From NCBI GenBank assembly GCA_023525975.1, contig CM042035.1, positions 35,245,001 through 35,309,000 of the forward strand: a stretch of DNA of 64,000 nucleotides. Reading direction: 5' to 3'. Source of the stretch: Smallanthus sonchifolius (lineage: Eukaryota; Streptophyta; Magnoliopsida; Asterales; Asteraceae). How positions within the stretch are numbered: the first letter of the stretch is position 1; each line of letters opens with the position of its first letter. The notes beneath the pieces are model-generated. The model worked only from the letters and a program-made list of their open reading frames with translations. It made no database searches and was not told the origin of the DNA. Of this stretch, positions 56,010 through 64,000 are shown piece by piece. Made by a program: the position numbers and the translations under genes.

Positions 56010-56455
56010 GTAAATCTTCTATATTTTGCAAGTTTTAATCTGTGTTAATTCGGTTTAAATTTTTCATGTTTTTCTGAAATTTGAACATGGTTTCTGCATC
56101 AACATTTGAAATTGATGATTGAAAATTTGTCGTGAATCTTAATCGATGCTATTGTTAAGCTTGAATTGGGATTTTTTGCTTGATTCAGACAAGTTTGTGA
56201 TTTTGTGTGGAATTTGTATTGACAGACCAGTTCAGGCGAACCTGTTCAGGCGAACTTGTTCAAGCGAACTCGTCTAGGAGAACTTATTATGTTCGCCACT
56301 TGCAACACTAAGCGAACTTAGTAAGTTCGCCTAGGGGCTCAGTGGTGTTTGGGACTTGTGATTTTTTTTGTTTTGTTGAAAAAAAAATATTTAATTTTTT
56401 TTTAATCTTTTTATTTGTTTTGCTTACTAATGTGTTTTTGTCCTCTACATTTCAG
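56010..56455 (+). promoter_or_regulatory. Candidate 5'-UTR intron of ORF E3
   Basis: Donor TATCCG|GTAAAT at 56010; branch-like TTACTAAT at about 56424; pyrimidine-rich tract; acceptor CTACATTTCAG ending at 56455 directly before ATG 56456. Length 446 nt. It contains palindrome cluster 2 (56229-56333). Same plan as the E2 upstream region. Confidence 0.55.
56229..56333 (+). repeat. Palindrome cluster 2 inside candidate E3 intron
   Basis: Half and full sites: caggcgaacctgttc, caggcgaacttgttc, agcgaactcgtct, gagaacttattatgttcgcc, and agcgaacttagtaagttcgcct. Confidence 0.75.
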
Positions 56456-59204
56456 ATGGCTCATCGTGTTGAGTACAAACATAATCAAGTGGCGTTATTG
56501 GATCCTAATATGTCTGAAGCTATTCATTTTCAAGGAATTATCAACTTTCTGAATCGTTCACGTTTGAATGTGGCTTTATCTGCTAATCCGTATATAAGTT
56601 TACCTTATATTCAGCAATTCTGGGATACCGTTCATCAAGACACAGATGTTGAACCTCACGTTCTTCGTGCCACAGTAAATAATACGGAGGTCGCTATTTC
56701 AGTAGAAACTATTCGTACTGCTTTGGCATTAGGAGGTGCTGTTGATGATCCGATGTCATATCCTGGAACCCTGATTATGGGATGTTTTCAGTGGATGGGT
56801 TATCGAGGAAGACCGAATGATACACAAGCAGGAAAAGGAGGTTTGGTTGGCAAATGGAGATATTTTATACATGTTATCATACAATGTCTGTCTCTAAGGA
56901 AGGCTGGTACAGATGGTTTGAAGAGTGCACTACAAGCTGCTATGGTTGCTTTGACACTCAATAAACGGTTTAATTTCGCTTTATACATCTACCGTGAGTT
57001 AGTCATGCAAATAAATTCTCTTGAAGGTCAAGGATTTCTGATGTATCCTAGGTTCGTGCAAAATATTTTGAGTCATTTAATTCCGGATTTTACCTCAGCA
57101 TCCAATCCGTTTGGCTTTGACTCCGATGTCAAAAAGGATCTTTGTTGATTGTACAAAAGTGAAACAACAAAATGCTGCTCTAATTCATGTTCTAACTCCG
57201 TTGTTTGGTTACTTAATCAATCATGATTATGTTGAGCCACCTATTGATCATTGGTTTCATCCTGAGGAGTTAGAACAAGGACAGGTGCAGAATCAAGTTG
57301 AAGATACGAGTTCCGGTGATACTGTCTTACCTGATTCCGAGGCTACTGAGTCTGATTCATCTAGAGACTTTAGCTCAGATAATTATGAGAGTTTGGCTAA
57401 GATACCGTTGGAAAATGCAGGAAAAAACATTAAATCTAAAGCCAGAATTCCGAGGCGTAAGTCTGTTTGGAATCCTCCTTCTGGATCAGTACTTGGCAAA
57501 AGAACTTTGCTTGATGAAAGTTATGACTTGGATAGTGATTTTATTCCAGTTCCTAAAGCTCAGAAACTTATGTCTGCTTCTATTTCTGCTGCTCAATCAT
57601 CTCAAGGAGTTGAGGATGCTATTTTTATTTCATCTCTACTAGTTACACCTCCTCCTTCTAGGCATCAATCTCCGGTGCTTTCTCCAAATGTTCCTACTTC
57701 ATCTGACACTGGTCCTTCAAAGCCGTCTTATTCTGAAAGAATTACATTCCTTGAATCCCAGGTGCTAGCTTTACAGACTCAGGTGAATACTCTTGTGTCT
57801 GTTGATTCTCAGAGACAATTGGTCCTTCAAACTCAAGCACAACAGATTGCTGACATGCAGTTGTTGGTGTCTACACTTGTTAAGCGTCTTGACGCTCAGG
57901 GGGAGTTAAGGATACCTGATACGTGTCATACTCAATCAATTCAATGAAAAGATGATGAAGACAATGATCCTCGTGGTAATGTTGAGGGTGATCGTCAATA
58001 CGCTGACGTGAATCCTATATCAAGAGTTCAGGGGGAGTCGACATCGCAATCTACTGAAGGAACCACTACTCATGATTCTGGAGTGAATGAAGAAATACTA
58101 TTATTGGAATTCTTTCAAGACTATGAAGAAGACGAAGCTGAGAAGTTAGAGTGTCTAGATGATATTGCCGAATTATTTGATGATGTTGAAGAGAATATGT
58201 CTGATAATGAAGTAGAAGAAGGAGAGATTGTAGAGATTGAGGTAGAAAAGAGTAAATCTAAGATTACATATGAAGGAAGTGATGGTCTGAATGTTTCGTA
58301 TAACTTCATCCAAGATGATGTTATTCCTGAGTTTTCCTATGATGGAGTAACAGATTCTATGGACTATGTTGAAGATATCACTACACCTGATGATACTGCT
58401 CAATCCAAGATAGATTCTGATGTTGATACTACTCGTACTTTGTCTCCTAAGCTGAATGAAGAAATTGTGATGTATAGAGATACAGGTATGACTAGAGAAC
58501 AGTGGAAAGAAGTGGTGAACAGTTGGATGAAAGTACTACCAAATTCACCTGTACAAACTGCTTAAAAAGAAAGATATGTGAATAAAGAGAGGTGTATCGG
58601 AAAGATCATAAGTTGGTTCTATGATAATGAGACAAAGTTGTTTTCTCTTAAAAGATCTGATGGTGTTCAGTACCTAAAGCCTAGGATCAAGTATTTTAAT
58701 ACCTTGCCAAGGTGTGAAATGAATGGTCTGGCTACTAAACCATTGATTAATAGATCAAATTTTGGATTAGCCGATGTGATTGCAAATTTGATAAAGAGAG
58801 AAGGTGGAACAGGGAAATATGAAAGGTTAAAACCACGGAAGGGTAAAAGAGTGAAACTTGTAGATAAAAAGACTAAGAAAATGACTTGGAAGTACAAGTT
58901 CAAGCCGGTACATGTTGTACAGAAGATACCATTGAAGAAAATTCCAAGGTGGTATGTAGATGTGAATATTGGTGAAGCTAGGATTGATGATAAGGATAAT
59001 AAGGTCATTGTTAGTTTCTACGATGCAATGAAGATTATTAATTTCTCAAAGAAAGATCAGAGGACATTAAAAAAGAATGAGATCATGTTTACTGATGAAT
59101 GGAAAGAACAAGGATTGCAGTACAAAAGAGTGTTAGAGATTTGTAGAAGATATGGAGTGCATGCAGGCAGCAGATTACCAGATAACTGGAAGAGCTCAAC
59201 ATGA
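56456..59204 (+). pseudogene. ORF E3 (extra ORF at the env position of copia C), best preserved copy
   Basis: Starts at ATG 56456 right after an acceptor-like AG. About 915 residues in three stretches: open to a frameshift near 57125, then one frame with stops at 57945 and 58563 to the final TGA 59202-59204. Parts: conserved domain (IINFLNRSRLNVALSANP, QFWDTVHQDT, GCFQWMGYRG, KWRYFIHVIIQCLSLRKAG, LNKRFNFALYIYRELV, YPRFVQ), Ser/Asp-rich middle, coiled coil (ITFLESQVLALQTQVNTL, LQTQAQQIADMQLL), very acidic stretch (EEDEAEKLECLDDIAELF), and a basic C-terminal block (KRSDGVQYLKP, YERLKPRKGKRVKL, WYVDVNIGEARIDD). No signal peptide, membrane helix or enzyme motif seen. E2 and E1 share order and motifs, so it is a true element gene of unknown role. 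Confidence 0.8.
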
Positions 59205-59233
59205 AGACTGAAGACAGAAGATCAAGCTATTGT

Positions 59234-59245
59234 CAAGGGGGAGTC
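59234..59245 (+). other. Polypurine tract of copia C
   Basis: caagggggagtc directly before the LTR TGTTAGGACA. Confidence 0.8.
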
Positions 59246-59358
59246 TGTTAGGACATAGATTGTATGACAAAAGCTTTGTAATAGTTTAGATCTTATTGTC
59301 TTTATGTTTTTATGTAAATGTTTAGTTTTTGTCTAAGTTTTTGTACAAGTTCTGCTAG

Positions 59359-59448
59359 AGGCGAACTTGATAAGTTCGCCTGGTCTATCAGAGGCGAACT
59401 TGCTAAGTTCACCTAAGCATCTTTGAAGCAAACCTGTTAAGTTCGTCT
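59359..59448 (+). repeat. Palindrome array directly upstream of C LTR TATA box
   Basis: First unit: arms GGCGA/TCGCC around core ACTTGATAAGT, perfect. Second: core acttgctaagt with one arm mutated. Third: degraded (gcaaacctgttaagttcgtc). Confidence 0.85.
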
Positions 59449-59465
59449 GGTGCAGAACATGTGTC

Positions 59466-59474
59466 TATAAATAG
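59466..59474 (+). promoter_or_regulatory. TATA box of copia C LTR
   Basis: TATAAATAG, about 18 bp after the last palindrome. Confidence 0.7.
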
Positions 59475-59685
59475 AGTTACAGAGTCTGTTTAGAACAGAC
59501 AAGTGGGACTGATCGAACAAGAATTCTGTAAACTCTGTGTTTGTGAATACAAAAAGAAAGCTTTATTTACATGTTGTGTTTACTTGTCAATTAGTATACA
59601 TTCGTTAACACGAAGGATTCCGCACTCCGTGTTATCAAGACGTCTTATCACGAGATCGATCTGAGATGTGTAATGAGGACCTACA

Positions 59686-60587
59686 AGATGTAGCGGGAGG
59701 ATTTCTTGAGGGATGTTGTTGATGAGATCTAGAACCTGATCCGGATGCTGCATAGCATGCATGACCACCACAAGCCTTCACAGTTTCTTCCTCATGAGAG
59801 TTTCCAGAGAAAAGGGCAATTCCAGAACCCGATGACTTGGTTGTAGAAGACGTCCTATGATACATTGAAGGGTCTTGTATCTGAGGTCTTTCTGAGCTCT
59901 CCTTCCTTTTTAGGTTCATGTCATGAGCTTGAACCTTTCCAATTGCATCATCTATTGTCATCTCATAGAACTTAGAATTCTCTCTCATCGGAGTTGTATA
60001 CATATCAAACTTGGGAGACAAAGCATCCAGAAACTTTTCAACTAATTCTTCATCAGGATACTTTAGCTCAAAAGCTTTCAACTCGGTCTACAGATGATAG
60101 AATCTAGAGATGAGCTCGTCTATAGATTCATTCTTCAGAAATCTGAAGCACTCATACTGCTTCCTGAGGAGATCTCGTTTACTTTTCTTGATGTCATTAT
60201 TTCCCTCGAATATTTTCTGTAACGCCTTCCAAAGATCCTTGGAGTTATCATATCCTTTGAAACTATGGAATAACTCCCTAGTCAATGCCATAGTGATAGA
60301 ACCGTGAGCCTTCTTCTCTCGATCATAAACTTTCTTTTCTTCTTCATCGAGTTTAGAGATAGGCTGGGCATTACTTCATCAAGGTAAATGTGTGTGGGAT
60401 GCTTATATCCCTCTAGAATTGGTATCCATAACGAAGAATCGGTATAAGAAATGTAATGCTCAAAGCGTGCTTTCCAGTTAGAATAATCATTTACAATTAG
60501 CAACTTTGGCGGTTTCTGAGGTGTTCCGATCTCGTTGTCATAGTTCAGAAGGTTACCGAGATTCTGAAGATTCGACATGTTGAACAC
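59686..60587 (-). pseudogene. Copia H gag, N-terminal part
   Basis: 60587 onward: MFNMSNLQNLGNLLNYDNEIGTPQKPPKLL, YSNWKARFEHYISYTDSSLW; a shift near 60370; then MALTRELFHSFKGYDNSKDLWKALQKIFEGNNDIKKSKRD, a stop at 60088, ELVEKFLDALSPKFDMY, MNLKRKESSERPQIQDPSMYH, ending at SRNPPAT. This is the copia gag domain without the zinc knuckle. It parallels D 29208-28310. Confidence 0.88.
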
Positions 60588-61139
60588 TTAGTCAAATTTC
60601 AGAAAGGTCAAAGACACTTGCGCACTTGATACTGGCCTTGCGTACTTAGAGAAATGGTCTTGCGCACTTATGATTTGCTCTTGCGTACTTGATAAGTACG
60701 CAAGAGTAGAAGATAAGTATACAAGAGTTAACTTAAGTACGCAGAAAGATTAGTCTTGCGTACTTGATAAGTACGCAGCAAGACTGAACTTTTTGCCAGA
60801 TATGGTAAGTACGCAGATAACCTTTTCACCAACTCTCACCAAACTATTCCGGTCACTGGAATCTCACCGGAGATGGCAAAAATCGGATAGATGAACAAAC
60901 AAAATGAGCCAAAGGGTCAGAAACTTGTTTCTAACCAACCTTTGTTGCTCAAAACACTCAAATACACAACAAAAGTCGGGTTTTGAGTGATTTTTGCTTC
61001 TAAAATAGTGCTCAAGACCTACCCCTTTTTTATCACAAAAATCAACAAAAATACCCACTTTTGCTTGTAAAATCTCTATAGAAAACTCTCCAAACACACT
61101 CACAACACTCGAAATCAAGAGCAATTCTGTGATACCACT
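60588..61139 (-). promoter_or_regulatory. Copia H leader with palindromes and decayed PBS
   Basis: 60614-60818 has about eight inverted repeats or half sites of the tgcgtactt..aagtacgca type, among them cgtacttgataagtacgca twice. The PBS complement reads tctgtgatacca instead of gctctgatacca. The part between has no gene. Confidence 0.65.
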
Positions 61140-61664
61140 TGTAGGTCCATTGGGTGTGGCAGATCGTCACATGCAAGTGTGTTCCTGAGTCGGACCGGGT
61201 GCAGAATACCCGTGACTAGGTGGAGAGTCTTACAACACAAAGTAAACCGACAAGAGAATCACTATAAACTTTCGTCTATTATAAACACTTGAAGGTTAGA
61301 GAGAGAAATACTGAGTATACAATGTCTGCATATATGACTGCGTACTTGTCTACTGTCAACCTATCCTATTTATACACGACCTGAACTCTGCGCACTTAGC
61401 AAGTGCGCAGGACAAATTGCTTATGCGTACTTAGCTAGTACGCAGAGTAGTCTTGCGTACTTGCTAAGTACGCAGGAACTAATTCCTGCGCACTTACTAA
61501 GTGCGCAAAACACTTAGAGATTTTAGCAACAATCAATATGCATTAGTAAATACAACTCGATAACTAATACATACAGACGCTTACAAACAAAGACAAATAA
61601 ATACAATGAAAGTGCAAAACTAAGACTCTATCCAGAGTGTTTGTCACACAAAAGTGCTTCAACA
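61140..61664 (-). repeat. Copia H 5' LTR
   Basis: 525 bp, same ends as the D LTR. TATA box complement 61365-61374; four palindromes at 61388-61507 directly upstream in element sense. Confidence 0.88.
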
Positions 61665-62936
61665 AAAAGATGACATTAAAGTTTTTCAAATCAAAGTTAA
61701 TGAATAAGCATTTCATCTCGATGTGTCGTACTCTGAGTATGAAAAGAAAATTAATGAACTTTCTGTGTCACAGACATAAGTAATAAAATTGTTAGGAAAG
61801 CTTGAGGGTTATAAGAATTCCAGTTTCTTGTTGGAATATTATAATGAAAAAGCTTCGGGTGCAAAGGTTATTGGAGGGATTGGTTCTTGTCCTTCTTTTG
61901 ATGACACATATATTAGGGGAGGTATTGGGTATTGTCCAACTTTTAATTAGAATTATACCCCGTGTCGGACTAAGGATGTATTGGTTGAAGATTTGGAACC
62001 AAAAACTTTGTTGAATATGAATCCTCTTATGATATATGATGATTCAACTGATGATGCAGTTTTTGATTCAAATAAGGTTGAAGGTACAGCGGAAGAGTGT
62101 AAGTATGTGGAACCAGTTGTAGTAAATAAGATTACCGGAGATAGATGCATTCTGACTGAACAAGATGAGATGATTGAACAACCAAATCCTAAATCTACTT
62201 ATAAACCAGTTAAACCTTTTGTAAGTGGTGGTTTTGACTCTCAAGAAACCAACAAGATTGCGAAACTCTCAACACTTGAATTTTGTGAAATGAAAGTTGA
62301 AGAAGAAAATCAACAGGTTGTTAAATCTTCAAACACTACTTCTCAGTGTTCATCATCTAGTCCAATCAACGTTCAGAGGGAGAAGTATGTTAGAGTATAC
62401 AAAGAAAAACGTGATTGCATTCATTGTGGTACTATTGGTCATACACTGAAGGACTGTCCAAACAAGAATTTAGGAAAGCGTCTGGAGAATCCATAGTTGG
62501 CTAGACCGTTTGTGAATCCACCTGCAAAAAGAGTTGTAAAGTCCGTTGATTTGAATCATAATGTGGATAGAAGTGGTAAGAAGCCAAGTGTCCATATTGC
62601 TTCTAATTCAGTGAAGATAGTCGAGAAGATTGATTCTACTGGTGCTCATACACAACTAAAGGAGAAATTGTCAAGACCACAAAGACGTCGAAGAAATAAA
62701 AGGTTGAGAAAACTTCTAGAACAACCAATGGTTAAAGAAAATGTTGAGTCATCAAAAGCATGTAGGAAGGTTCAGGTTCAATCAAAATGGAAACCAAAGT
62801 CAAAAGTTTCCGTTTCTGAGAAACACTCTCATACAATTAAGGAGAAGCTTGATTGCGTTTTGAAAGAAATTTTTTATTTTGATGAATCAGGTCGACCCAA
62901 TACCATAATGGATTGGGTCTCTATTACTAACTAATC
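61665..62936 (+). pseudogene. Copia F gag, C-terminal half
   Basis: Starts inside the coiled coil at the H LTR border (stops near 61720 and 61777), then SSFLLEYYNEKASGAKVIGGIGSCPSFD and a shift near 61950. From 61981 it is open except for TAG 62494: DRCILTEQDEMIE, zinc knuckle CIHCGTIGHTLKDC (about 62418-62459), basic SRPQRRRRNKRLRKLLEQ, and end GRPNTIMDWVSITN with TAA 62932-62934. It matches C and A2 gag in order. Confidence 0.87.
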
Positions 62937-62956
62937 CTTTCTGTTTATGTGCAGGG
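62932..62956 (+). promoter_or_regulatory. Gag stop followed by acceptor-like sequence at gag/pol border (copia F)
   Basis: ACTAAC TAA, then tcctttctgtttatgtgcag and GGAGCTCC. It is the cleanest copy: branch-like ctaac, pyrimidine-rich tract, tgcag. Pol (GAPRRTVGNHWYVDSG) is in the -1 (+2) frame. Confidence 0.55.
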
Positions 62957-64000
62957 AGCTCCAAGGAGGACTGTTGGCAACCATTGGTATGTTGATAGTG
63001 GATGTTGTCGGCACATGGCAGGAAATCTTAACTTATTGGAGAATGTTAAAGAAATCCAAGGAGGTTATGTTGATTTTGCAGGTAAGAAAGGAGGAAATAT
63101 TTCTGGCCAAGGTACAGTATCAAATGGGAGATTGAGCTTTGAGAACGTTAACTATGTGGAGCAGCTGGAACATAATTTTTTATTTGTTTCTCAAGTTTGT
63201 GAGAAAGACTTCTCTTTCCACTTTAATAAGTTAGAGTGTTTGGTGGTGAGGCCAGGATTTGAGATACCTGAAGATTGGATACTTATGAGAGCTACTCGAA
63301 AGAATGATACATATACGCTCGACATGAGCACGGTGACGACAACTTCGTCTGTTCCAACTTGTCTTCATTCGAAAGCTTCTGAGTCCGAATCAACTTTATG
63401 GCACCAGAAAATGGCTCATATACATTTTAGAAAAATAAATTATCTCGTCAAGAATTGGTTGGTTTCTGGTGTCCCTGCCATGAGGTTTCATGTGAATGAA
63501 GACTGTATTCCGTGCAAGAAGGGGAAGCAGCACAGGAAATCTCATCACTCAAAGTTGACTAATTCTATTGTGACTACTTTAGAGTTGTTGCATATGCATT
63601 TCTTCGGACCTATTAGTGTCAAAAGTGAAGGCGGAAAATCTTATTGTTTAGTAGTGACTGGTAATTCCTCAAGGTTTTCTTGGGTCAAGTTTCTTCTTTC
63701 TAAGGATGAAACAACTGATATTCTTAAGTTCCTGATTCTCGGGCTTGAGACATTATTCAAATTGCAAATCAGGAGGATTCGGAGTGATAATGACACAGAG
63801 TTCAAGAATTGAAATATGGGTTTATTCTTTTTACATAAGGGCATCCATCATGAATTCAGTGCTCCTTATGTTCCTCAACAAAATGGTGTTGCTGAGCGGA
63901 AGAATCGAACTCTTATTGAGACAGCTCGTACTATGTTATCTGATTCAAAACTGCCTGTTACCTTTTGGGCTGAGGTGGTGAATATAGCTTGTTATGTTCT
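62955..64000 (+). pseudogene. Copia F pol: protease, pre-integrase, integrase (runs off the window)
   Basis: Open from the acceptor-like site to 63810: NHWYVDSGCCRHMAGN protease (DSG present; the following CSRHM reads CCRHM), GGNISGQGTVSNG, WHQKMAHIHFRKINYL, CKKGKQHRKSHHSK, LLHMHFFGPISVKSEGGKSYCLVVTGNSSRFSW, RRIRSDNDTEFKN. The first catalytic Asp (MDLFGP) reads MHFFGP and TDD reads TGN. After a stop at 63810-63812 the same frame continues HEFSAPYVPQQNGVAERKNRTLIE to the edge. It is the least damaged pol in the window, but it lacks a catalytic residue. Confidence 0.9.

Larger units (their letters stand above)
30324..59685 (+). mobile_element. Copia C: plus-strand Ty1/copia with extra ORF E3, split by two gypsy insertions
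   Basis: Pieces: gag and pol 30324-34995, RNase H 45429-45738 and 54099-54390, spacer 54391-56455, ORF E3 56456-59204, polypurine tract 59234-59245, 3' LTR 59246-59685. Gypsy G1 (34996-45428) interrupts the RT-RNase H connection and gypsy G2 (45739-54093) interrupts RNase H. Reading across both gaps restores continuous homology to copia pol. The 5' LTR and gag N-terminus are missing left of 30324, where the D LTR adjoins. Confidence 0.9.
59246..59685 (+). repeat. Copia C 3' LTR
   Basis: 440 bp, TGTTAGGACATAG...GAGGACCTACA. Three palindromes at 59359-59448, TATA box at 59466-59474. Followed directly by minus-strand H gag, so C was inserted in H or joined to it there. Confidence 0.85.
59686..61664 (-). 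mobile_element. Copia H: 5' end of a D-family element (LTR, PBS, leader, gag start)
   Basis: In element order: LTR 61664-61140, decayed PBS about 61126-61137 (two changes), leader with palindromes 61124-60588, gag 60587-59686. The rest is missing where the copia C LTR begins. Sequence is close to D throughout. Confidence 0.88.

Noticed and set aside
56342..56455. Upstream extension of ORF E3 (start at 56342, hydrophobic N-terminus FFLIFLFVLLTNVFL) as a signal peptide
   Set aside because: It reads through the T-rich tract of the candidate intron; E2 has no such sequence, and the conserved ATG is at 56456. A signal peptide cannot be wholly excluded without RNA data.

Overview
This window is plant nuclear DNA made almost entirely of nested LTR retrotransposons. 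No intact host gene, rRNA or tRNA gene was recognised. All primer-binding sites match plant initiator tRNA-Met. The copia elements have a long gag, pol in the order protease-integrase-RT-RNase H, and an extra ORF between pol and the 3' LTR, an architecture associated with the Sirevirus/Maximus group. The gypsy elements carry a chromodomain-type integrase tail (Tekay/Del-like). A repeat-rich eudicot, perhaps Asteraceae, is my inference; the species cannot be read from the sequence.

Layout. 1-1414: copia A (minus), ending in a chimeric junction (1413-1425). 1425-1708: tail of a second copia B copy (B'). 1709-11808: copia B (plus) with two LTRs, inactivated gag-pol and an extra ORF (E1) that holds an antisense ubiquitin-S27a pseudogene. 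11809-14422: copia A2 (minus). 14423-about 18065: gypsy G4 (minus; LTR, integrase, chromodomain). About 18065-30323: copia D (minus) with extra ORF E2, pol, gag and 5' LTR. 30324-59685: copia C (plus), split by gypsy G1 (minus, 34996-45428, itself carrying G3 at 40413-44005) and gypsy G2 (plus, 45739-54093). C resumes with RNase H, extra ORF E3 and its 3' LTR. 59686-61664: copia H (minus; gag, leader, LTR). 61665-64000: copia F (plus), running off the end.

The gypsy group combines coding members (G4 integrase, G3 gag) with members that lack gag and pol (G1, G2) but keep compatible LTR ends, PBS and polypurine tract, as expected of a parasite and helper pair. The copia elements may express two products: Gag/Pol, with a conserved gag stop just before an acceptor-like site where pol starts in another frame, and the extra ORF E.

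Main new signal. Copia families C and D carry clustered inverted repeats with the same core (ACTTGATAAGT or close variants) but family-specific arms. They lie directly upstream of the LTR TATA box and again upstream of ORF E. There, D and C both show array, TATA-like site, candidate 5' splice site, intron holding a second array, 3' splice site and ATG. ORF E may therefore have its own spliced transcription unit inside the retrotransposon. The gypsy LTRs carry analogous but unrelated palindrome arrays.
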